A stretch of 64,000 nucleotides of DNA from assembly GCA_001642005.1 (NCBI GenBank), contig LWCA01000015.1:1-64000 (forward strand), written 5' to 3'. Position 1 is the stretch's first letter. Every line of letters begins with the position of its first letter. The stretch is from Intoshia linei. Lineage: Eukaryota > Orthonectida > Rhopaluridae. Of this stretch, positions 27,201-36,400 are shown piece by piece. A model generated the notes under the pieces. That model worked only from the letters and a program-made list of their open reading frames with translations. It made no database searches and was not told the origin of the DNA. The position numbers were made by a program, and so were the translations under genes.

Positions 27201-27692
27201 AATAACAAGCAATATGAACGTTTAATAGTTTTTATTTAAAAAAATTACATTATGTTAACAAGGGTGTTAGTATGGGGAAAATTTCATATTAACGGAAATG
27301 CTAAGGACTTAGACTGTATTAGTGTACATTTTTAACTCGGTCTGTTGGCCAGTTATTATGACCCATTTAGAGGCCTAACAAAGGCCTCTAAACTTCTGTA
27401 CGTTTTAATAATTTTTTGATTATAAAAAACAACATAATCCTCGACTATATACTGTGTTAATAATTTTTTTTAGGCAGATTACGTAAGAGGAATATTACCA
27501 ATCCTCCCCCATGTAAAATTTGGACTAATACTTTTGCTGCTACTTTTAGTTACATTGGCAATCTTCATAATCAACCGATTTGTACTTTCAAAAACATTAT
27601 CATTCATATTCCTGGTAATCTATGTTCTATTCCTCATATACGCATTCATTCAAGAAATATACTGCAGACGCACACTTGGCATATACTGCTAA
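21255..27692 (+). CDS. Na+/Ca2+-K+ exchanger (SLC24/NCKX type)
   Basis: It should extrude Ca2+ with K+ in exchange for Na+ across the plasma membrane or a compartment membrane. Twelve exons (21255-21513, 22856-23014, 23056-23239, 23278-23335, 23373-23572, 23610-23712, 23755-23865, 23912-23980, 24025-24350, 24387-24540, 24579-24749, 27474-27692) keep frame and give 670 residues. The alpha-1 repeat is canonical ([20 protein letters not shown], then GTIVGSALFNI). The alpha-2 repeat reads [18 protein letters not shown], then [17 protein letters not shown]. The large cytosolic loop lies between them and contains acidic and basic stretches and a CCNCC cluster. An N-terminal hydrophobic segment (about residues 45-65) may be a signal anchor. 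The last intron (24750-27473) is 2.7 kb and full of mobile DNA. NCKX is preferred over NCX because of the residue pattern of the alpha repeats. Confidence 0.92.
25400..26000 (+). mobile_element. Helitron-like fragment in SLC24 intron 11
   Basis: It starts with ATAATATGCTACGCAATATT then TTGTTTGTGTTC and TTTATTGAAATAACGAT. Inside are repeated blocks of the form 'TTTTAAAAAATCC...TTTTTTCCGG...TCTTACGGGTCAAAAACC'. The block is repeated about four times in degenerating form up to 26000. It is the same family as 58003-58298. Confidence 0.5.
26097..26241. mobile_element. 145-bp hAT MITE with 8-bp target duplication
   Basis: Ends CACGGCTCGGCAACC and, inverted, CATGGGTCGGCAACT are flanked on both sides by ACCTAACT (26089-26096 and 26242-26249). 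An exact 8-bp duplication and a GGGTCGGCAA-type end are typical of hAT (Charlie-like) elements. A diverged copy without a found second end starts at 18615. Confidence 0.8.
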
Positions 27693-27789
27693 CAAAATCA
27701 TATCGGTAGTATGAACCAAAACATGTATTAATATCAAAATTACCAATTCAAAATTTATTATATTACAATATCCGCTTAATTAAATATAC

Positions 27790-29197
27790 TTATTTTTCAC
27801 TTTCGAAAAAAACTTGACGTGTATCTAAACTTGCTAAATCAAGTAATGCAATGCTTTTTGTATTATAAAATGGTGGTATGGAAATTAATTTTAAATTGGG
27901 AACGTGTTTAGAGAATCTAGATGCGAAAAAAGGTTGATTACCAGCAAAATATACATTGGGAAGGGTTTGAATAATAAATGCATCCTGACAAACAGGTATA
28001 GATTCTAGAGAATCTGGAGATCCAGGTGATAAATGGCCATATAGCAAATGTTTGTCCATGGCATTTAAAATATTTTCATGGGTAATATATTGATCTGAAT
28101 CATAACTATCGGCAGTGTGAGCTAATGTATCATATACGTTTTCTCCCGATGTACCCATAAACCTAACTTGTTGTTCACTTTCGAGATTAAACTGGCAAGG
28201 GTTAGACAACATTGAATTTGTATTTAATTTGGAAACATGTGGCATAACCGAACTATTAATAGGTCTTTGCGGAAAAACAGAGTCACTAATGTCATTAATT
28301 CCAGGCATAATGTAAATAGGTTTCATAGTACCCAAATAAGAGAGAAAATAGTCACAATTGTGGGAATGTTCCAGTAATTGGGTAGTTCTTATACTAGTAT
28401 TAAAATTGATATTTGTTATTAAATTTCCGGCAACAACTATTCCAACAATATTAGATTCTGAACGTAACATAAATAAGCCTAAAAATAATATAGCTGAATA
28501 ATAAACATAAAACTCATTAAATCCATAGCTATTTGGTCAAATTTATCGGATCCAAATGCAAGTCCACTAACAAATGCAAGATATTTTCTATTTGGTTTAA
28601 TGGGAATGTGAGTTATTTCACAAACGGAGTTTCTAAATATAAATTGTTTGACATCAAATTTTCCATTGCTATTTTTTCTTCCAACCACACCCACCACTAC
28701 CCCGTTGATTAAATTAAGAATGTCAGATTCAGAAGCATTTAAAGATATTCGTTGTGTACAATCTTCCAAAGATAAAGAATCAGATTCATGTATCACTGAA
28801 GCTTGAAAAGAAATTTTATCTTTTTTAACTAATATTATATTAATTAAAATTGAAAATGAAATGTACCTGGACCAAAAAGATGGTCAAAAATTAAATCATT
28901 TTTATTAAACTTTTGACCCGACATTTCTAGTTCCATAAATATGTCTTTTAATACACTAGGATTCAACGTCATGTGTTTGCAAATGATACCAAGCGTCACA
29001 CACTCATTCTCAATTTCCAATTCATCCAATAGTTTAATTTCGATTGATGGAAACATTATCTTGCAATTTTCTTCAATTTTTCGCCTCATTGTATCAATCC
29101 TAGCATTATAAATGGCATAAAACTGAGGGGCTCTCTCATTGTCATGAATCATAAACTGACCGCATTCATTTGTAAATGCATATTCAACTGTGTCCAT
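27790..29197 (-). CDS. POLD2: DNA polymerase delta subunit 2 (B subunit)
   Basis: The B subunit links the catalytic subunit of polymerase delta to its other subunits and is needed for lagging-strand synthesis. Three exons (28867-29197, 28514-28795, 27790-28478) give 433 residues, slightly shorter than the human protein. Landmarks of the family are GVVVGVVGRKNSNGKF in the OB-fold part, VVAGNL, IYIMPGINDISD and FPQRPIN in the inactive phosphoesterase part, then RFMGTSGENVYD, HLSPGSPDSL and LPNVYFAGNQPFF. The second intron is 35 nt. The start at 29197 is the first ATG and lies 75 bp from the divergent CTDP1 start. Its stop is 97 nt from the stop of the convergent SLC24 gene. Confidence 0.93.
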
Positions 29198-29272
29198 ATT
29201 TTGAAGTAAACCTAACTTTAAAATTTGCGATTGACAACATTGATATTTTAATTATATTTCAATATTTTAACA
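29198..29272. promoter_or_regulatory. 75-bp divergent spacer between POLD2 and CTDP1 start codons
   Basis: The two ATGs face away from each other with 75 bp between them, so both 5' UTRs and a shared or overlapping promoter must fit here. No TATA-like or initiator motif stands out from the A+T background. Confidence 0.55.
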
Positions 29273-31533
29273 ATGGATAAAAATTTTCAAAATGTATATG
29301 CAAAATACACCGAAAAGGCGGACGTGAAAAAGTTTTCGGAAGAATCAGGTAAAAATGGTCAATTAGATATGGTTATAATTTTCCTAGGATGGAAAATACA
29401 ATCAATAACTAAGTATATGGGCTATTTCAAAAAGGGGCGAACAATAGCTACTGCAATAAACACTAAATGCGATAAAAAATTTCTAAACATTGAATCTCCA
29501 AAAAATTGCATCATTACCAAAATGTTAAAAAAAAATGGCGATTCTTATTCTCTTCTGTAAACACATTATTGACCTAAATTTAAAAACGTTTTAGAGAAGA
29601 TATCGCAATCATGAAAGAATGTCCGCATGAAATTGTCGTTAATGATTTATGTGCCACCTGCGGTATTGACATGTCAAAGTAGTTTTTTTTTTCTAGTTTA
29701 TATTATGTAGTAGGTACAACGATAACATGATTTCCATGATTCACGACAACCCGCGTATTAAATTTGCAGAAAAGGTAAACAGTCGATAACATTATTAGTT
29801 GGTTTTAGTACGCTGAACAAGTAGCTACCAAGGAGAAAAATATTTTGTTAAAGGACAAAAAACTCATTTTACTGTTAGATTTAGATCAAACCATCATTCA
29901 CACTACAAATTTAAAAATGTCTACAAATTTAAAAATGTCTACAAATATGCAAGTCTTTTGATTTATAAATTTTTGTATGCCTGATATTTAGGGAATTTAT
30001 AGATTTTCAATGAAATCACCCAACGAAAGTTTTTATAGAAAATATTACACAAAGTTGCGATATGGACTTGATCCATTTTTAAAAATGCTGCACCAATATT
30101 ATCAACTTCATATTTGGACCTTTGGTACTCGTAACTATGCTAGCCATATAGTAAAATTTATCGACCCACAAGGAACGTATTTTTCAGATCGCATACTTTC
30201 GCGAGACGAACTCGTTAACCAGGAATCGAAATCGGATAATTTAAAGTATATCACATTTATATAAGTCATCAAATGTGGGAATATTTATATCATTCATGAA
30301 AAATAAAAAATCGTTTGTTTTAGGCGGCCAGCTAATACAGAGGTTTGGAAGCATATACTTTTCGAAGGCCGCACTAACGTCTCAAAAACATTTAATCAAA
30401 TACAGCTGTGCTTCTCATGGGGGTGAATACGAAAATTTTAGATGAATGGGGGTGAATTATAAATTTTTAGCATTTTTTATTCAATTTAGTAAAATCTGAT
30501 GAGAAAAAACCTAATTTTACCAACCCCTAAGGGAAAATACCGGTTTTACCAATATTTTTCTGAAAAATCTCATTTCACTAAAAAATAATATAAATAAAAT
30601 AATTTTAAATGAAAAATAATTCAAACCCACCTCTGAGCTAATACATTCGATAAGTGTAACTTACGGTACATTTTATTTTATAGGCTATTGTTTCCTTCCG
30701 GTTACGAACTAGTTGTTATTGTGGATGATGTTTCTAACATTTGGAATGAATCGCCCAATTTACTCAAGGCTCTACCTTTCACCTTTTTCAAAGATGATTC
30801 TCAGACAACTAACCAAGAAATTGCCAATTTTACTGAAAATAATAATTCAAATGGGCATGACGGCTTAAAATATTACCCATTGAAAAAATACTATTTACCT
30901 TCATTGACTCAGACTTTAGTAAAAATTCACAATTTATATTTCAAGGAAAGAGGAAAATACAAAAAAATTCTCAATGTAGCCGACTGTATCAAATTATATA
31001 GAAAATCAATGTTAAAGGGTATGACATTTTTAATTGCGTACCATTTTGAAGAATGTAACATTATTGAACAATTTTATGTATATAAATGGATAATTAGTTT
31101 AGGTGGAACTGTTTCAAAACTAGTTAACGACAAAATAACCCATATAATAATACCAATACTCCAAAAAGATAAATTTTTAAATCGAGACATGTTACAGTCG
31201 GCAGTAACACATAATAAAAATGGAGGTAAAATAAGCATTATCTCTGAAAAATGGATATCTCTGTGTTACATGTTCAATATTATCGTCGAAAACGAAAATG
31301 TTACCGATTTATTTCCCACTGTGCCAGATTACATGCAAGATTATAGTAAAATTGAAACCAAACGAAACGTCAACAATACAAAAAAATGCTCTCAAAATCC
31401 AGTCCAAATAAAAAAACAAAAAAACAACTCTAACCATGAAACAGTGGATAAGAATTCTACTTTTGAAAGCGAATATGACAAATACGAAAGAGAAATGATG
31501 GAGTATCTTAGTTCTACTGACGAAGAAGATTAA
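29273..31533 (+). CDS. CTDP1: RNA polymerase II CTD phosphatase FCP1
   Basis: FCP1 removes phosphate from the C-terminal repeats of RNA polymerase II so that it can be recycled. Six exons (29273-29556, 29595-29678, 29714-29774, 29809-29952, 29992-30245, 30684-31533) give 558 residues. An N-terminal lipoyl-like region leads into a CPHEIVVNDLCATCG zinc-knuckle-like element. The catalytic DxDxT motif is LDLDQTIIHTT (about residues 165-175), followed by IWTFGTRNYA, RILSRDE and VVIVDDV. A BRCT domain lies at about 385-480 (GMTFLIAYHF ... GGTVSKLVNDKITHIII ... SEKWISLC), and the tail is acidic (STDEED). Just after the active site, 18 bp are repeated in tandem. Intron 5 (30246-30683) carries hAT-like debris. 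Confidence 0.93.
30290..30640. repeat. hAT-like debris in CTDP1 intron 5
   Basis: The intron holds inverted TTGGTAAAA units (30490-30575, reading AAAAACC...TTTACCAA) and 'GCTTCTCATGGGGGTGAA'-type ends. No intact terminal repeats were found. Confidence 0.4.
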
Positions 31534-31556
31534 CTCATTGTAAATATGTAAATTTT

Positions 31557-31568
31557 AATAAATTTATT
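31557..31568. terminator. palindromic poly(A) signal shared by CTDP1 and DERL1
   Basis: AATAAATTTATT is a perfect 12-bp palindrome that gives AATAAA on each strand. It lies 23 nt after the CTDP1 stop and 13 nt after the Derlin-1 stop, the expected place for both. Cleavage would make the two 3' UTRs overlap. Confidence 0.7.
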
Positions 31569-31581
31569 AAAAATTTTTAAT

Positions 31582-32334
31582 TTAACCTAATCGTCTACCT
31601 CCTCCGGTAAAATATTGGTTGTTTTGATTGTGTTGATTAAATCTAGTAAAGATTTGTTGGAAAATGTCTGGATAAGGTAGATATGTATTTGGTGATGTAA
31701 CACCCATTGAATTTACAGATTTATAATTTGTCGGGAAAATAACTGCCAAACAGTAATATAAATGTCCGCTAAGAATTGCCAATATATCTGAAACAATATT
31801 TCCACCGCCAATAACCAGATTCAATCCCATCAGAACAAATGGAAAGTACATGGCTTTGAATTTTACACCAAACCAAAACGTGACAATAATATTTGCATTG
31901 TATTTTGACCAAATGTAAATCATTGCCATTATCAATGAAGGACATGTAATTAACGGGTTTCCTATTAATAGAGCCAATGTTGTAATAATTATCCAATTGA
32001 AAAATAACAAGTAAAAATATTGATCCGGGCGACTATCTGGAAATATTTTTTCGCATTGGGTTGAATAGGTATATAAAAAATACATGTTTAACAAGAATGA
32101 AAATCCACTCACGGGTAAAAACAATGCCGAAGTCAAAAACCTCCATATCTCGAAATCTTTGTATATCGAATCCCAGTACAAAACTAAAGTGTAAGGATTG
32201 ATGATTCCAAATCTAGTCATCAAAGACAAACCAAGTACACTGAAAACAAAGTATCTTGTTACGGGCGGTATGAAAGATAAATCAAAACCTCCAGCCTCTT
32301 CGTTTCGTCTGTTCATTTTATAGAAATTATTCAA
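31582..32334 (-). CDS. DERL1: Derlin-1, ER-associated degradation
   Basis: Derlin-1 is a rhomboid-like pseudoprotease in the ER membrane that helps pull misfolded proteins into the cytosol for p97 and the proteasome. A single exon encodes 250 residues. Family landmarks include PPVTRYFVFSV, FEIWRFLTSALFLP (the WR motif), MYFLYTYSTQCE, LFFNWIIITTLAL, VTFWFGVKFKAMYFPF and a GxxxG-like IGGG in the last membrane segment. The C-terminus ends GGGRRLG, which matches the SHP box that binds p97. The N-terminus could also start at the methionine six codons in. Absence of introns is unusual here; only EXOC8 shares it. Confidence 0.94.
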   Translation of the reverse strand: MNNFYKMNRRNEEAGGFDLSFIPPVTRYFVFSVLGLSLMTRFGIINPYTLVLYWDSIYKDFEIWRFLTSALFLPVSGFSFLLNMYFLYTYSTQCEKIFPDSRPDQYFYLLFFNWIIITTLALLIGNPLITCPSLIMAMIYIWSKYNANIIVTFWFGVKFKAMYFPFVLMGLNLVIGGGNIVSDILAILSGHLYYCLAVIFPTNYKSVNSMGVTSPNTYLPYPDIFQQIFTRFNQHNQNNQYFTGGGRRLG

Positions 32335-32490
32335 AATAAATTTATTTAAACTAAATTGTTTGGTAACGTTGGATCTTTTGTACTCGCAGTTTGTTCGTCT
32401 ACAATTATGGAAATTATTTACAATTGTTAATTTACTATTCTAAATATCAATATCTCCCTATTCTATAGCCAAATTTTAACGATTTTACTG
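32335..32490. other. upstream flank of DERL1
   Basis: A short A+T-rich region that should contain the DERL1 promoter. No motif stands out. Confidence 0.4.
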
Positions 32491-33094
32491 CAAGGATTAT
32501 CGATTCAAATAGTTTATGTACCCCATTTCAAAATATTTATTTTTTTTGATCTCGAAACCTGAAATATAAAAAAATTAAAGAATTTTATATCATAAGATTT
32601 GGTAAAATCGTGTTTTAAAAAAAATATTGGAAAAAGGGGATTTTTCCATTCAGGGTTAATAAAATAAAATTTTTATTTTGGGTTTTGGATTAGGAAATTG
32701 TAGCTCATAATATTTGGTGAAATCGTATTTTTTAAAAAAATATTGTAAAAAGAGGATTTTTCCATTAAACTTTTGTAAAATTAGATTTTTATTTAGGGGT
32801 TTGATTGATAAGTAGATTTTTCAAAAATTATCGATAAAAATGGTTTTTCCCTGAGAATTTGAAATGGTATTTTTTATTAAATTTTATTAATAGTTGGATA
32901 AAATTGGGATTTTTGAAATAATAATGTAACGGTATTATAGTATTTGGGATAAATTCCCAACATTTGGCAACTCTGTATAAATATTAAAAATTCTCCTATA
33001 AAAATAAAGAAAAGTTGATAAATTTTTTTTAATATTTTATTGAAATCTCACATAGCCCAGGTATATAGTTTTGGATCCCAATCGGGAACCACTG
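32491..33094. mobile_element. ~600-bp hAT MITE with internal TTGGTAAAA-type repeats
   Basis: The left end CAAGGATTATCGATTCAAAT and the inverted right end CAGTGGTTCCCGATTGGGAT are a degraded pair. They are flanked by TTTTACTG and GTTTACTG, seven of eight bases the same. The interior carries several degenerate TTGGTAAAA/TTTGGTGAAA units and a 'CAACATTTGGCAACTCTGTA' block also seen at 22085-22120 and 37715-37745. Confidence 0.7.
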
Positions 33095-33262
33095 GTTTAC
33101 TGGCATTATCAACAAAAAATAGATAGGCGTTTTATATTATTTCTATTTTACCAAATTTGAAAACGAGTTTTTGTAAAACGAATAAAATTATCAAAAAAGT
33201 CGCATTTAAAAAATTTAAATAATTTTATGAGTTGATTGCAAATTACAATCCATAGTCTGAAT

Positions 33263-33434
33263 CAATGGTTCTAAACTTTTTATTAAAGTTGTTCTTAAAC
33301 TTTAAAATTGTATTTTTTGTAGAAAAATTAAAATCATAACTCAACAAGTAAATACATAAGGCTTAGACCATCTCATCATCAAAAATTTAAAATGTACCCC
33401 AAGGTTGTGAATACCCCCAGTTTGAGAACCACTG
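33263..33434. mobile_element. 172-bp hAT-like MITE
   Basis: The ends CAATGGTTCTAAACTTTTT and, inverted, CAGTGGTTCTCAAACTGGGG form a terminal repeat of hAT style. No matching 8-bp duplication is seen, so it may be old. Confidence 0.6.
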
Positions 33435-33469
33435 CTCTAACCAACAGTTATTAAGAACATTTGACAATA

Positions 33470-36400
33470 TTATGCACCTTCTTTACATTGCTCTGACTTC
33501 TTTGGATCGAGTTTAATGGTTGAATCTATTTTCAAAAACTTCAAAACCTGTCCTGTATCTGGAGTAGATCCACCCAAGTCTTCAATATTGCTCATTGACA
33601 ATGGAGTGGTATTGAAGTTATCATTAAAGTATGCCATTTTATCAGATACAAATTTTAGTTTCTAAATAAAATTGATTTTAAAAGTTTTGGTATGTTATAT
33701 TTTACTAAACCTCCTGATTTAATTCAATTTTTTCCTTATTGAGCAAGTTTCTATCTTGTAAAAATTCTTCATATTGTTCTTTAAAAACTTGTCTTTTAAT
33801 ACTCATTTCTTTATTAATATTTTCATCTTTTCCTTGTTCTCTCAAATTCTAAAAAATTTAATAAATTATAATTTATAATATATTATTATATTTTCATTAC
33901 ACTCGTAACGGCTGTGGTCGTCACGTTTTTTTAGGCTAAGTCCATCAACATAAAAAGGTTCCAAGAAAAAATTATATTTAATTGTAAAAGACACCGAATA
34001 TTATACTACCTCAAAAACCTGTTGTAAAAAAATCAAAGAATCTCGCGCCACCCTTTTTACAAACACTCATTACATGGGTAATTCATTTTATTAATTAATA
34101 CTTCAATTATATTTTCTTGTTCCTTAATTACCCCTACAGCTTCAAACCTCCATTGTTTTTCATTTTCTCCGGATACTGCCATTTCTTCAGTAGTTTCACA
34201 CAGTTCTTTTAATTCTAATTTAAAATTTAACGATCAAGTTAAGTTTTGAATCATAACTTCTATTTTTTTAAAGCGTAAGTTTAAAATGGTTAAATTAATA
34301 CAATTTTTAATTAGTGATAGTGTATTTTATATTAAACAAATTATTTTTTTTCATCACTACTTTTAAATGAGATCATTTAAAGAATGACAGAGCCACGTCA
34401 CCATCACCTCACCGAGCTGATCTAACTGACCCTTTGTGAAACTTCATATAGGTCGTTTTGAAATTTTCCCAATGTTTATATTATGCTATATATGTTCTGT
34501 ATTAAATACGTTGTATTTATTAATAATTATAACAAATACTTATATAATTATAGTCCTAAGGAATTATATGAATTTGGGAAAAAAAAAAAGTTTTCGAAAA
34601 GAAAATAATAAGATAACCGATTATTTTAATATACTAATAATATAATGTAGATTAAATTATTTTTCATCACATATTATGTAAAAACTAAGATGTAATTGTC
34701 TTGTCTCAATATTCCTGTATTTCTCAAATTTTCAATTCTATTAATACTTTTTTTAATACTAAAAGCCTGTTTCTAAATAAATGATTATTTTTTTGATGTA
34801 TCTCAAAAACGAATTATCAACTTTCTGATTAAATACTATCATTGTTCAATTAATTTAATAGATAACAGAATTGTATCACCACCCTCAGTTTTTAGGGCAC
34901 TTTTCAAAAAAGTGCCCCAAAACCGAGATATACTGTATAATATAAATACTATATTGGAAAATATGAGGCCCAATTTACATAACATTTCTCAGAGCTCCCG
35001 AGGAGGTGTCTCAGGTACAGTAGTTTCGGCTCTGTTACACTATGAGGATAAGTAGCCCTATGCAGCCTATTAAAAATTGTTATTTTCAATATAAATGTAC
35101 ACCTGTCTTGCATGTCAAGAAAAATATGCAATATTTTGAAATAAAAATTACCACTAAATCATTTATAATAATATTTATTCCTCGTTAATTACAAATGATA
35201 TATTTTAAAGCAATCCATGCATAAGAATATATCGCATTTTATTGCTGTTAGATGATGTTTTATTCCGTTACTAACACATTTTCGACATCTACCTCTTTTT
35301 TTGGAGTTGATTGGATAGTGGTGTTGGAGCTTATCATACATTTCTTGGTCATCTTCTTTATCTTCCTCAAATTCAACTATAATCTCGGATTCTATACAAT
35401 TAATTAGCTAAAAATATAGCATTCGCCAATACAGTGCCTACTTTCCTCCTACACACTATATTAATCTTTTTCCATCTACCCTAATACCACCTAAAATCAC
35501 ATTTTACTGATTATTTTTAATATTTCTACTTGTATACACGTTGATAAGAATTCTGTTTTTTAGTTCTTTGTACGTATACTATTCGTTTTGTAAATAATTC
35601 AAATCAGCTTTCATGTTTCAAGTCAAGATCAACTTCAAGTTTCACATTATTAACTTTATAGTGGTTTTTAATGGGAATGTGTAGGGTGCCAAAGACTTAT
35701 GTCGCGCACTGTATATACGTTATTAATTTCATGTGAAAAACAATAAAATACTCGTTCGTTTCAAAAGCATTAAAGCCTTATTAAACTAATAACTGTTCTG
35801 TTTTGTAAAATTCCAGAATCAACGCATTAGTAGTGAAATGCAGTGCTTGTAAATACTCTTTTGAAAAATATTTATTAGATGTATTATAATATTATTAATA
35901 ATGCATTATTTTTAATAACAATACTTATATTCTTAGTCAGAATTAGTAAGAATGTCAAATTTTAAAAGGTTGCTAATAACATATTACGTTTGCTATAAAT
36001 CGCTCATTTTGTTGATACCCACCTACCACCGTTTTCTCGACCATATAGTAGATGTTACCGCTGGATTACACTTAGCGTTTAAGTATTTTATATAAACATA
36101 CATTTATACACATATTGTACGATAAAAGAGCAAATAATTCATAAAATCACCTTTCTCGTAAGTCATACAAGCTCGAACATTATTTACATCCTCAATTAAA
36201 GATTCAAAGCAACTCTTTTTTTTAAAGCTACTTGGTAGGTGTATATCTAGAATATAAAATTCATACATAACGTAACTTAAAACATATATAAAATCAATAA
36301 AAAAATTATAATCAAAAATTTCCAAAATATTGAACCGCAACATTTAATAAAAATATATATTGTAAAGTAAAATTATCTACCATATAATCTATCGAGTTTT

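Noticed and set aside
34436-34645. 69-codon hydrophobic plus-strand frame in an SSX2IP intron
   Set aside because: The composition is that expected of A+T-rich noncoding sequence, and there are no conserved blocks.
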